DNA from: JACRPH01 sp041665465
GTDB taxonomy: Archaea; Nanobdellota; Nanobdellia; Woesearchaeales; GW2011-AR9
NCBI GenBank assembly: GCA_041665465.1
Contig: JBAYIU010000001.1
Location: 682,001-746,000 of the forward strand
DNA: 64,000 nt
Direction of reading: 5' to 3'
Shown here: in pieces, positions 44,051-52,404 of the stretch
Layout: each line of letters starts with the position of its first letter
Position numbering within the stretch: position 1 is the stretch's first letter
Notes under the pieces: generated by a model
Databases searched by the model: none
Seen by the model: only the letters and a program-made list of their open reading frames with translations
What the model was told of the DNA's origin: nothing
Position numbers and translations under genes: made by a program

Positions 44051-44861
44051 AGAACTCTGCCTTAAGTAAAGTATAACCATAGATATTATTTCCATGGGCA
44101 TTTGTCGATTCTCCCACCATATATGCATTTGCTCCATACTTCATAGCTTCTTCTGCGATTCTAGAAGCTAAGACACTTTCTTCACTACGTTGAGAATTTG
44201 ACCAATGAAAATTCAATAATTGAGGATTATTTGTTCCAACCGGGGTTACCTTTACTTCACGACCATCATATGTGAAATGCTTATTTCTCTTGGGATCGTA
44301 ACGAACTCTACATACTAATCCTTCCAGAATATCTAATCCAAAAGAAGCCCTTTGTCCTTTAAACTGTTCCAACGTTTTTCTAAACGTTTTTATTCTATTT
44401 TCTTCAATGCGAGAAGTTCCTATCATTTGACTAATTCCACCTGCCACAACTGAGATTCCTGTAACTCCTAGCAGACCTATTGCTCCAGCCAACAGCCAAA
44501 AAGTGTACTGAGCTTCACTTTTATAATCAAAAAGCGGCAGATCTCCATAACGAGTATATATCCTTTCTTGTTTACCATTATCACGAAGGTGAGGAGTGAC
44601 GATAACATCTACCTCCCCAGAATATCGGTTTGGACGATAAGTATCAAAACACATTGCTTCCAGGTTTTTATTTTCGTCCTCAATAACGAATACAGATCCT
44701 CCCTCACCGCAAAATTTAGAATTGACTTCCCCAGCCAGAATGGTACCCTTAAGAGGGATATCTTTTTGTGGATCAACTTCTACTAGCTTAACATGTCGAT
44801 AAGTAAACGTAGCTAAACTTGCTACTAAGCATAACGCTGCAAGTCCGGTAGAGAAACGCAT
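43959..44861 (-). CDS. Hypothetical membrane protein with two transmembrane helices
   Basis: 300 residues. An N-terminal hydrophobic helix (TGLAALCLVASLATFTY), an extracellular domain with two cysteines (KFCGEGG, EAMCFDT), a second helix (FWLLAGAIGLLGVTGISVVAGGI) and a long cytoplasmic C-terminal part with the heavy-metal-like EEAMKYGANAYMVGESTNAHGNNIYGYTLLKAEFF segment, which recalls YbjQ/DUF4156-type small-protein folds. It overlaps the MutS-like 3' end by 92 nt in the antiparallel direction. Function unknown. Confidence 0.65.
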   Translation of the reverse strand: MRFSTGLAALCLVASLATFTYRHVKLVEVDPQKDIPLKGTILAGEVNSKFCGEGGSVFVIEDENKNLEAMCFDTYRPNRYSGEVDVIVTPHLRDNGKQERIYTRYGDLPLFDYKSEAQYTFWLLAGAIGLLGVTGISVVAGGISQMIGTSRIEENRIKTFRKTLEQFKGQRASFGLDILEGLVCRVRYDPKRNKHFTYDGREVKVTPVGTNNPQLLNFHWSNSQRSEESVLASRIAEEAMKYGANAYMVGESTNAHGNNIYGYTLLKAEFFSVEEDPMIPYQLQPDGQLLPHNFVLPSQG

Positions 44862-44976
44862 AAATGAAGGATTTATATTTACTGGTTTTAAAGATTATTG
44901 TGATATAGAGATATAATTGGTTAATTTGCTCAAAATAAACCCTAAAAGTTTGAAAATATTGATGAAATCAATAACA

Positions 44977-45321
44977 TTAATCAAAATACTTTACAAAATT
45001 ATTCTTATCATCCACTAACACATTCTTTGGTTTAATTGGAGTCTCACTATGAGCAAAGGCCATAATAATTATCTGTTCTCCTTTCTTGATCAGATGAGCA
45101 GAAGCTCCATTCATGCAGATGTTGTGTTCATCCTTGCCTTCAATAGCATAAGTCCAGAGACGATGTCCAGAAGTGTTGCTAACTATTAATACTTGCTCTC
45201 CTTGCCACAGATCGACTAATTTCATCAGTTTCTTAGGAAGAGTGATTGATCCCATATATTCCAGATTAGCTTCAGTAACCGTAGCCCGATGTATCTTTGA
45301 TTTTAGTAATGTACGTAGCAT
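44977..45321 (-). CDS. panD: Aspartate 1-decarboxylase (pyruvoyl, bacterial type)
   Basis: 114 residues. MLRTLLKSKIHRATVTEANLEYMGSITL reproduces the start of bacterial PanD, with the self-cleaving Gly24-Ser25 bond exactly where E. coli has it. TYAIEGKDEHNICMNGASAHL fits the active-site and tetramer tracts. It decarboxylates aspartate to beta-alanine for pantothenate/CoA. The C-terminus is a little shorter than E. coli's. Archaea usually use a PLP enzyme here, so horizontal origin is likely. Confidence 0.92.
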   Translation of the reverse strand: MLRTLLKSKIHRATVTEANLEYMGSITLPKKLMKLVDLWQGEQVLIVSNTSGHRLWTYAIEGKDEHNICMNGASAHLIKKGEQIIIMAFAHSETPIKPKNVLVDDKNNFVKYFD

Positions 45322-45377
45322 AAACCAATAGAAAAGGTAAGGGAGTTATATATTTTGTGGGTATATATTCCTCATAA

Positions 45378-46883
45378 TCATTGGAACTTCCTCTCCAGAA
45401 TTTTAACTACACCATGATTTGCATCAACTTCGACTAAGTCTCCATCACGAAGAATACTCGTAGCAACACTAGTTCCCACAATGCAAGGTACTCCCAACTC
45501 TCTGGCTAAAATAGCAGCGTGACAAGTTATCCCACCCTCGTTGGTAACAATTGAACCTGATTTTTTCATTAAAGGAAAAAATTCGGGTCGAGTCATAGAA
45601 GTAACCAATACTGAATTCTCTTCAAAGTCAGAAACTTTGTCCGGATTCATAATTATTCTAACTCTCCCCACATGTTTTCCCATGCAAGCACTAGAGCCCC
45701 TAAAGTCTTTTGAAAGCAAGGGTTTGGTTTTATCCTCAACAAAAACAGCCATCTCCTCCGATTGCGTTAAGTTATAAACAAAACTTTCTTTAGCACAACT
45801 CAAGACTCCGACTACCTTCTTTCTATACTTAATCTCTTCCCAGTTCAAAGTCTTACCTTCTAAAACTGCTATAAATTCCCCAATGGTCAATAAACAAAGA
45901 TCTTCATAAGACAATTTTGTTTTCTTACTAACTTGGGTAATAAACACATTTAAGTAATGATTTGCCACAAGATTTGCTTTTTTCCTCAAGTCCTGCCAAT
46001 ATCCCTGCTGGTCTGAGAGGTAAACCAGCATTCCCAATTCGGGATTTTTAAGTTCATGAATTAATTTCTTTTTCTTCTCCAAATTTTCTTGAAGGTTAGA
46101 GAAATATCCTTTAACATATTTTTGAACTCTTTCCATATTCTTAGAATGTTGAACCACTCTTTGAGCAAAATAATCAACAGTTAAATAGTTCTGGTTAAGG
46201 TAATTGTTTTGAATCCAATGATATTTCCGAGAATGGGCTTTCAATCTATCCCAAATCAGGAGATTACTTTTAATCTGTTTCAAAGGAGAGTGAGGTTGAA
46301 TATTTATAACAATCTGATAAAGCTCAAACTGCTCTTTACCTAAGAATGATTCAAAGACAGGTGCAGAAAGTATCTGCAGCGCTTCTTTAAATTTGGAATC
46401 TGTTCTAGGAAGAGAATATTCTAAGGTTCTTAAGATGTTTTTTTCAGCATATAAACCTAAGGGATCTGTAATCAAAGCCATACCATATTCTTCTAGATAA
46501 AGAGAGCAGAAATGTTGGTATAATTTCTTAAGTTCAGATAAAGAGAGATAATCAAAATCTATTCCCTCTAACTGTTTACAGAACTCATAAAAAGACCTCT
46601 CCAGCGTTTTCCATTGTTTAAACTTTTCTTCCGAGTAAGAACGATCTTTTCTTAACCTCTTAAGAAACTCTTCAGATATACGAATGAGATCATCATAATT
46701 GTACATGTATTTAGTGTGATGTTCTTTCTGAATTATTACCGTTTCCAAAAATCCACGGGGAAAATATTTTCCCATTCTGGAAGCTGCCAATAATGGAAAA
46801 ATAACGTAATGAAATCTAGCAGGTACTTCTTGTACGAATAACTCTCGTGTACTTAGGAAAATTCTTAGTTGTTTATTTCTCAT
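45378..46883 (-). CDS. Stand-alone PEP-utilising-enzyme swivel-domain protein
   Basis: 501 residues. The last 120 residues are the phosphohistidine swivelling domain: TRPEFFPLMKKSGSIVTNEGGITCHAAILARELGVPCIVGT, with the catalytic His in TCHAA. The first 370 residues are helical (AARFHYVIFPLL, LKAHSRKYHWIQ) and do not contain the ATP-grasp or the PEP/pyruvate TIM barrel of PEP synthase or PPDK. It may phosphorylate or transfer phosphate from an unknown partner. The family is known from archaea as a short PEP-synthase-like protein. Confidence 0.72.
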   Translation of the reverse strand: MRNKQLRIFLSTRELFVQEVPARFHYVIFPLLAASRMGKYFPRGFLETVIIQKEHHTKYMYNYDDLIRISEEFLKRLRKDRSYSEEKFKQWKTLERSFYEFCKQLEGIDFDYLSLSELKKLYQHFCSLYLEEYGMALITDPLGLYAEKNILRTLEYSLPRTDSKFKEALQILSAPVFESFLGKEQFELYQIVINIQPHSPLKQIKSNLLIWDRLKAHSRKYHWIQNNYLNQNYLTVDYFAQRVVQHSKNMERVQKYVKGYFSNLQENLEKKKKLIHELKNPELGMLVYLSDQQGYWQDLRKKANLVANHYLNVFITQVSKKTKLSYEDLCLLTIGEFIAVLEGKTLNWEEIKYRKKVVGVLSCAKESFVYNLTQSEEMAVFVEDKTKPLLSKDFRGSSACMGKHVGRVRIIMNPDKVSDFEENSVLVTSMTRPEFFPLMKKSGSIVTNEGGITCHAAILARELGVPCIVGTSVATSILRDGDLVEVDANHGVVKILERKFQ

Positions 46884-46906
46884 GGTAAATAAAAAGAGAA
46901 TAAATA

Positions 46907-47761
46907 TTAAAGTAAAATCCTTCCAAACACTTGCGTTTGGACTTTCGGGCTTTGAGCCAGTTCTTCCAAAGTTTGGAGAGTATAAACAGGATTAAACCCG
47001 GTCCGCAGGAAAGATTCCCTGGCTGCTTGGAGGTGAGCCATTCCGTCGTCCACAATCAAAGCAGGCATAACTTCTGGTCGCACTCTCAGCGGACCAAATT
47101 TATCCTCTGATCTCTTAACCCTTGGTAACCAAGTTTCATAATCAACTGCGAAACCTGACTCTGGAGATTGGTATGCTTTAGCAATCACGTATTCCCAAGA
47201 TTCAGCTTTCTTTTTTCCTAAAGAAGTGGTGTCAACAATAGTTAATCCTTGCATAATTTCTCTAGCCTTATTTTGATCGAAATACATCTCTAACCCTTTT
47301 TGAGTTATCAACCGGGTGGTTTCTTTTCGAGCATTAGAAACTAAAGCGATTAATGGTTCCACTAAGAGATATTCTCCCTGTTCTTTAGGCATGTCCTTAA
47401 ATGTCTCTCTCATTCTTTCTAATAACGTAAAGAAAGGTTCACTTAGAGAAATTCCGTATACTCCGGTTGATGGATTCCTACTCCACTCCTCCACCACTGC
47501 TTGTTCAGCATCGTACAAAGTTTGTTTGTCGCCAACCTCTCCACTTGATTCTAAGTAAAGGGCTCCTGCTTCAAAGGGAGTATGAGTTCGACAATATTCC
47601 TTCATCCTTTCTTCCCATATCTGTTTAGCTGGTTCTGATTCTTCTAAACCGATGAAGCCAGTTTCATATATTCCTGGTTTTTCAATTAGATTATACTGTG
47701 GTCCGTGACAGTCAAGAACCACGCAGGGGTTTGATACCAATTCTTTGATTTGAGTGTACAT
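46907..47761 (-). CDS. Hypothetical protein
   Basis: 284 residues from ATG 47761, with GGTGAG 5 nt upstream (a GTG start 9 nt further upstream is unlikely). Soluble alpha/beta; a VVLDCHGPQYNLIE start and a late ALIVDDGMAHLQAARE segment resemble the ends of HAD-like or receiver-type Rossmann folds, but key aspartates are not clearly placed. Unrecognised. The gap before the Lrp-like gene on the other strand holds its promoter. Confidence 0.6.
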   Translation of the reverse strand: MYTQIKELVSNPCVVLDCHGPQYNLIEKPGIYETGFIGLEESEPAKQIWEERMKEYCRTHTPFEAGALYLESSGEVGDKQTLYDAEQAVVEEWSRNPSTGVYGISLSEPFFTLLERMRETFKDMPKEQGEYLLVEPLIALVSNARKETTRLITQKGLEMYFDQNKAREIMQGLTIVDTTSLGKKKAESWEYVIAKAYQSPESGFAVDYETWLPRVKRSEDKFGPLRVRPEVMPALIVDDGMAHLQAARESFLRTGFNPVYTLQTLEELAQSPKVQTQVFGRILL

Positions 47762-47900
47762 TTTTCTCACCTTATGTTTTATATTTCATTATTATTGTTG
47801 TTTCTGAGTAGTGGTATCCCAAGGGATATATAAAATAAATTGTTACTTTTTTAATATTAAACGATATATTTAAATAAAAATAACCAGTTTAATTAAAAAT

Positions 47901-48869
47901 ATGCTTAAATTAGACAAGAAAGATCTGCAGATACTTTACGAATTAGATAAGAATGCTCGTCAACCTCTAAGCAATATTGCCAAGAAAGTCCACCTTAGCC
48001 GAGAATCCATTCTTTATCGCAGCAAGAAATATTTTGAACAAGGAATCATCAGAAATTATCTTACTATAGTAAACTTAGCTAAATTTGGTTACACGATTTA
48101 CAAAGTATGTGTAAAACTGCACAATATCAATGAAGAGCAAGAAAAAGCCATTATCTCGGATTTAGTTATAAATAGTAAGATTGTCTGGACTTCCAGTTGT
48201 GATGGTAAATACTCCTTATTGTTCGCAATTAAATCCAAAAGTTTAGTTGACTTCAATGATGCTTTAACGGAAATACGAAATAAGTATCATCTTTTCTTTA
48301 AAGAGATGGACATCGCCCCCATCGTTTACGGCAGACATTTTTATCGCGAATACTTAATCGGGAGAAAAGGCACCACCGAAAGAAGAATCTTCTGGGGAGG
48401 AGAGGAAGAACCAATTAAGCTCGATAAAATTAATTTAGAGATATTAAACAAACTATGTGAAAGTCCCCGGATTACGGCTGTAGACATAGCTAATGAATTA
48501 AATGTTTCGGCGGACGCAATCCTACAAAGAATTAAAAATCTGGAAAAATCAAATGTAATCCAACATTACATGCTTTGGCCCAATGTTAACAAGTTAAAGG
48601 GCAACTATTACAAAGTGCTGGTAAGTTTGCATAATTTAACCAAAGAGAAAGAGCAAAAGTTACACACTTTTTGCCAGCAACATCCCAATATTGTTTATAT
48701 TGTAACTTGTCTAGGCCCTTGGCAATTTGAAATGGATATTGAAATAGAGAATATTGAAAAGTTAAGAGAGATATTGAGAGAGTTCATGAATAATTTTTCA
48801 GAAATTGTTTCAGATTACACTAGTTTAAACATCTATCAAGAACACAAGTTCAAGTTCTTTGAGAAGTGA
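47901..48869 (+). CDS. Lrp/AsnC-type regulator with duplicated units (paralogue)
   Basis: 322 residues. First HTH KKDLQILYELDKNARQPLSNIAKKVHLSRESILYR, second HTH NLEILNKLCESPRITAVDIANELNVSADAILQRIK, each followed by an RAM-like ligand domain. It is paralogous to the gene at 39302-40252; the opening D-K-(D/K)-(I/L)-x-I-L-Y-E-L-D-K-N-A-R is shared. It is followed closely by the RNase J-like gene, which has its own promoter. Confidence 0.87.
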   Translation: MLKLDKKDLQILYELDKNARQPLSNIAKKVHLSRESILYRSKKYFEQGIIRNYLTIVNLAKFGYTIYKVCVKLHNINEEQEKAIISDLVINSKIVWTSSCDGKYSLLFAIKSKSLVDFNDALTEIRNKYHLFFKEMDIAPIVYGRHFYREYLIGRKGTTERRIFWGGEEEPIKLDKINLEILNKLCESPRITAVDIANELNVSADAILQRIKNLEKSNVIQHYMLWPNVNKLKGNYYKVLVSLHNLTKEKEQKLHTFCQQHPNIVYIVTCLGPWQFEMDIEIENIEKLREILREFMNNFSEIVSDYTSLNIYQEHKFKFFEK

Positions 48870-48871
48870 AC

Positions 48872-48882
48872 CTTTTTAAACC
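48872..48882 (+). promoter_or_regulatory. TATA box of RNase J-like gene
   Basis: CTTTTTAAACC lies about 25 nt before ATG 48902, just after the Lrp-like stop. It supports ATG 48902 over an overlapping GTG at 48866. Confidence 0.6.
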
Positions 48883-48901
48883 CCAGAAGTATCCTCCCTC
48901 T

Positions 48902-50242
48902 ATGCCTATAGAAATATGCACCATTGGAGGATTCTCTGAATCTGGTAAGAATTCTACTGCGATTAAAGTAGATGATGAAGTAGTGATTCTAGATATGGGA
49001 TTGCATATGGAGAATTATATTCGATATACTGAAGATGAAGATATCAGCAACGTTTCTTATGAGGAACTGTTAGAAGTTAATGCCGTACCCAATTATAATT
49101 TAATAAAAGATTGGAAAGACAAAGTTAAAGCTATTATTCCGGGACATGGGCATCTGGACCATATCGGAGCGATACCTTTCGCTTACAAGTTATTTCCACA
49201 AGCGCCGATCATCTGTTCTCCTTTTACAGCAGAAGTGTTAAAAAGTATCTTTATGGATGAAAAGATTAAGTTAACTAACCCCTTAATCAGTTTAAACTTG
49301 AATTCTTCTTATAAAATATCTCCTAAACTAACCGTAGAATTGGTGTACATGACCCATTCTATTCCGCACACAGCTATGATAGTATTACATACTCCGTATG
49401 GAAAGGTAGTTTATGCTAATGATTATAAGTTTGATCGACAACCTACTCTGGGCCAGAAACCTAACTTTGAACGTTTAAAAGAGATAGGAGAAGAAGGAGT
49501 TAAAGTGTTGGTGTTAGAATCATTATATGCCCATGAGCATAAGAAAACTCCTTCAGAAGCAGTAGCTCAGCAAATGCTTAAAGATGTAATGTTAGGAGTT
49601 AATGTTGAAGGTAAAGCCATGATTGTGACTACCTTTTCATCTCACTTAGCTCGACTGAAAAGTATTGTCGAAATGGGTAAGAAACTTAACCGCAAGATTG
49701 TCTTTTTGGGACGATCTTTATCAAGATATGTAATTGCCGGTCAGAATCTAAACATTATTGATTTTACTCAAGATGCTAAACTTATTCGTAACCGAGATAA
49801 GTTAGAACAAATGATGCGAAAGATTGGTAAAGAAGGCAAAGATAAATATTTATTAGTTGTAACTGGACACCAAGGAGAACCAAAGGCTATCCTTTCTCGA
49901 TTAGCTAGAGAAGAACTTCCATTTAAGTTTGAAAATGGAGATGTGGTAATATTCAGTTGTTCGGTTATCCCAGTAGAACTAAACAAGAATAATCGAGATA
50001 TCTTGGAACGAGAACTGAAAAGTAGAGGAGTAAGAATCTTTCGAGACATCCACGTTTCGGGTCATGCTTGCAGAGAAGATCATCGAGATTTGATTGACTT
50101 AATCAAACCCAAACATATTATTCCTTCCCATGCTGGACATGACCGGGCTATACAATTAGCTGAACTGGCTACGGAAATGGGTTATGAACTGAATAAGAAT
50201 GTTCATTTGATGGAAGATGGAAAAAGAGTCGTAATTAAGTAG
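48902..50242 (+). CDS. RNase J-type metallo-beta-lactamase nuclease
   Basis: 446 residues. GHGHLDHIGAIP at residues 81-92 is the HxHxDH metal site of MBL nucleases. HSIPHTAMIVLHTPYGKVVYANDYKFD, TTFSSHLARL and TGHQGEP are beta-CASP-type motifs, the last typical of RNase J. C-terminal HVSGHACREDHRDLIDLIKPKHIIPSHAGHD has the remaining catalytic histidine. It degrades RNA 5'-to-3'. It overlaps the convergent gene by 8 nt. Confidence 0.93.
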   Translation: MPIEICTIGGFSESGKNSTAIKVDDEVVILDMGLHMENYIRYTEDEDISNVSYEELLEVNAVPNYNLIKDWKDKVKAIIPGHGHLDHIGAIPFAYKLFPQAPIICSPFTAEVLKSIFMDEKIKLTNPLISLNLNSSYKISPKLTVELVYMTHSIPHTAMIVLHTPYGKVVYANDYKFDRQPTLGQKPNFERLKEIGEEGVKVLVLESLYAHEHKKTPSEAVAQQMLKDVMLGVNVEGKAMIVTTFSSHLARLKSIVEMGKKLNRKIVFLGRSLSRYVIAGQNLNIIDFTQDAKLIRNRDKLEQMMRKIGKEGKDKYLLVVTGHQGEPKAILSRLAREELPFKFENGDVVIFSCSVIPVELNKNNRDILERELKSRGVRIFRDIHVSGHACREDHRDLIDLIKPKHIIPSHAGHDRAIQLAELATEMGYELNKNVHLMEDGKRVVIK

Positions 50243-50657
50243 ATTGTTGAATACAGTATTTCTTAAGATATTCTGGAACTTGAGGAACAGGTTTTTTGTC
50301 CAGGGTTTGTTTTGGTTTAGATTCAACTAAATGCAAGAAGTAATCTACACCCAAATATACTTGATCTAATTCTTCACCATTAGGGCTTCTTGTTCCCTGA
50401 TTTACAATATCGTCCAAGAATCTTTGACCCACATTTAAACCACTGGCTTTTGTGAAATGAAAAAGATCTTCTACTGGAACATAGATAGAATGCCCTGTTC
50501 CGGTAGGAACAATGATTACGGGATAATGATGTACTAAGTAAGCAGCAATAATATCTCTTCGAGAAGATTCTATTTCTCTATGTTGATGAGCAGAAGCAGC
50601 TCTAGCATCAGCATAAGCGCTTCGTTCAGGAAAACCAGGAAAAGACCGACCAGTCAT
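50235..50657 (-). CDS. Hypothetical small protein
   Basis: 140 residues, not recognised. A charged helical start (SAYADARAASAHQHREIESSRRDI) is followed by a beta-rich core (AAYLVHHYPVIIVPTGTGHSIYVP) and a helical end. It overlaps the 3' end of the RNase J-like gene by 8 nt on the opposite strand. Confidence 0.55.
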   Translation of the reverse strand: MTGRSFPGFPERSAYADARAASAHQHREIESSRRDIIAAYLVHHYPVIIVPTGTGHSIYVPVEDLFHFTKASGLNVGQRFLDDIVNQGTRSPNGEELDQVYLGVDYFLHLVESKPKQTLDKKPVPQVPEYLKKYCIQQST

Positions 50658-50720
50658 GTTTGTCTTTTTTTAGTAGCATTATTTAAGGCTTTCCCCTAAG
50701 ACGCTTGTACATCACAATAA

Positions 50721-50763
50721 ACTTTATAAAGCTAAATTCATAATAAATGTTGTTTGAGGGGGT
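50721..50763 (+). promoter_or_regulatory. Promoter and ribosome site of the PCNA gene
   Basis: ACTTTATAAAGC (50721-50732) is a TATA box; GAGGGGGT (50756-50763) is a Shine-Dalgarno site 8 nt before ATG 50772. The distance between the TATA box and the ATG suggests a leader of about 15 nt. Confidence 0.65.
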
Positions 50764-50771
50764 ACTTTAAC

Positions 50772-51518
50772 ATGAAATTAGTCTTAGCTGAACCGAAATA
50801 CTTTAAGGATAGCATTTCCATTATCTCTGATCTAGTCAATGAAGCCAAGTTTAAAGTAGGTAAGAACGGCTTAGAATTAGTAGCTATGGATCCAGCAAAC
50901 GTGGCCATGGTAATCTTCAAGATGTTCAGTTCTTGTTTTACTGCGTATGAAGTTAAGGATGATGAAGAGTGGGCTATTAACCTTAACAATCTAAAACAGA
51001 TTTTACGTAGAGCTAAAGGGGATGATATGCTTACTTTAGAAACTACTGAAGACAGTCGGTTGAAGATTATCCTTAAAAGTAACACCACTCGTTCTTTCAC
51101 CATTCCTACTTTAGAGATGGAAAGCAAAGAACAAAAAGTCCCTGAGTTAAGTTTCCCTATTTCAATAGAAATGGAATCAGCAGTATTGTCGGATTCTATT
51201 GAAGACGTGTCGGTAGTAGCTGAATCGGTTACTTTATTAGGAGAGAAGATACAATTGTCCATCAAAGCTGAAGGAGATTTATCTAAAGCTTTTATTGAGA
51301 TTAAGCCAGACGATAATACCCAGATTAAAACAGACATTGATGATAAATTCAAAGCTAAATATTCTTTAGAATACTTGAAGAAAATGGTTGCGGGTGGAAA
51401 ACTAGCAGAAAGAGTTAGTTTAAAGTTTAATACGGACTATCCTTTAAAGATTGAGTATAAGATTATGGATAGATTAGCTTTAAGTTTCATCTTAGCACCG
51501 AGAGTAGATAACGATTAA
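50772..51518 (+). CDS. pcn: DNA polymerase sliding clamp (PCNA)
   Basis: 248 residues, the usual archaeal length. It has the two PCNA-fold domains: KFKVGKNGLELVAMDPANVAMVIFKMFSS in the first, the linker TIPTLEMESKEQKVPELSFPI and ALSFILAPRVDND at the end, which matches the PCNA C-terminus. It trimerises into a ring that tethers DNA polymerase, Fen1 and other factors to DNA. A single PCNA gene is seen here. Confidence 0.94.
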   Translation: MKLVLAEPKYFKDSISIISDLVNEAKFKVGKNGLELVAMDPANVAMVIFKMFSSCFTAYEVKDDEEWAINLNNLKQILRRAKGDDMLTLETTEDSRLKIILKSNTTRSFTIPTLEMESKEQKVPELSFPISIEMESAVLSDSIEDVSVVAESVTLLGEKIQLSIKAEGDLSKAFIEIKPDDNTQIKTDIDDKFKAKYSLEYLKKMVAGGKLAERVSLKFNTDYPLKIEYKIMDRLALSFILAPRVDND

Positions 51519-51519
51519 G

Positions 51520-51921
51520 ATGAATGCAGAAGGGTTTACTTTAAGAGAAAAAGTAGGTGCTTCTATTCGAAGATTTTGGTATATGCCGGACACTAAACCA
51601 ATGTTTAAAGCAATAGGAACAGCGGTCCTTTTAGTAGGAGTATTGGCATATTGTATTAGAACTAAAGATCCTATTCCTTCCGCCAGAGAACTTCCCTTTT
51701 CTAATCCGGTAGAACAAGCTTGGTCGGATTATGCTCAAGCCCTTAATCAGGAAAGTTCATTGCAAGGAGCATACGGAGAGTGTTCTGGGGAAGAAAGGTG
51801 CGCTTATTTAAAACAAAAGTGGGATGCAGCAGCGGAAGAAAGACAGAATGCTGAAGCAGATTTACTGGGTATAACTTTAGATCCAACTTTAGTAGAAAGA
51901 GTAAGATATTTTGATAGATAG
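51520..51921 (+). CDS. Hypothetical single-pass membrane protein
   Basis: 133 residues, starting 1 nt after the PCNA stop. An N-terminal amphipathic segment (LREKVGASIRRFWYMP) precedes one transmembrane helix (AIGTAVLLVGVLAYCI) and a charged, helical exterior domain with two cysteines (CSGEERC). Unrecognised. Co-transcription with PCNA is likely. Confidence 0.55.
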   Translation: MNAEGFTLREKVGASIRRFWYMPDTKPMFKAIGTAVLLVGVLAYCIRTKDPIPSARELPFSNPVEQAWSDYAQALNQESSLQGAYGECSGEERCAYLKQKWDAAAEERQNAEADLLGITLDPTLVERVRYFDR

Positions 51922-51923
51922 AA

Positions 51924-52400
51924 ATGTCTGAATACACTGTCAGAAGTGAAAGAACAATTTGTTTTTTGTTAAAAGAAGATCAAATTCTGTTAGGCTTTGC
52001 TAAAAGCAGTCAAAGTAAAGGTAAGTATAATGGTTTTGGGGGTAAAAAAGAAGCTAACGAAACTATCGAAGAAGCAGCAATAAGAGAATTGTATGAAGAG
52101 TCTGGTCTTCAAGCTAGAGTAGAAGACTTAGAGAAGATGGCCGAAATCGATTTCCATTTTCCTTACAAAGAAGAATGGAATCAAAGAGTGCATGTTTATT
52201 TCTTAAGAACGTGGGAGGGAGAACCTCAAGAAACTAATGAAATGCGTCCGGAATGGTTTGCTCTAGATAATATTCCTTATGCTCAGATGTGGGATTCTGA
52301 TCGATATTGGTTACCCAGTATTCTAGAAGGTAAGAAGATCAAAGCTTTCTTTAAGTGGAAAGAGGATAATAAAACTGTTGATGAGTATAGGGTGGAATGA
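51924..52400 (+). CDS. MTH1/MutT-like Nudix hydrolase
   Basis: 158 residues. The Nudix box starts at GGKKEANETIEEAAIRELYE and continues EESGL. KSSQSKGKYNGFGGK in front and MRPEWFALDNIPYAQMWDSDRYWLPSILEGKKIKAFFKW after it resemble human MTH1 (NUDT1), where the W and D residues select oxidised purine nucleotides. It probably hydrolyses 8-oxo-dGTP or related nucleotides, protecting DNA replication. Downstream of PCNA in the same direction, 2 nt after the membrane protein. Confidence 0.9.
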   Translation: MSEYTVRSERTICFLLKEDQILLGFAKSSQSKGKYNGFGGKKEANETIEEAAIRELYEESGLQARVEDLEKMAEIDFHFPYKEEWNQRVHVYFLRTWEGEPQETNEMRPEWFALDNIPYAQMWDSDRYWLPSILEGKKIKAFFKWKEDNKTVDEYRVE

Positions 52401-52404
52401 GTTA

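Noticed and set aside
50738..51352. 204-residue open frame antisense to PCNA
   Set aside because: Low-complexity composition mirroring the PCNA codons, no ribosome site, and fully covered by the conserved PCNA gene.
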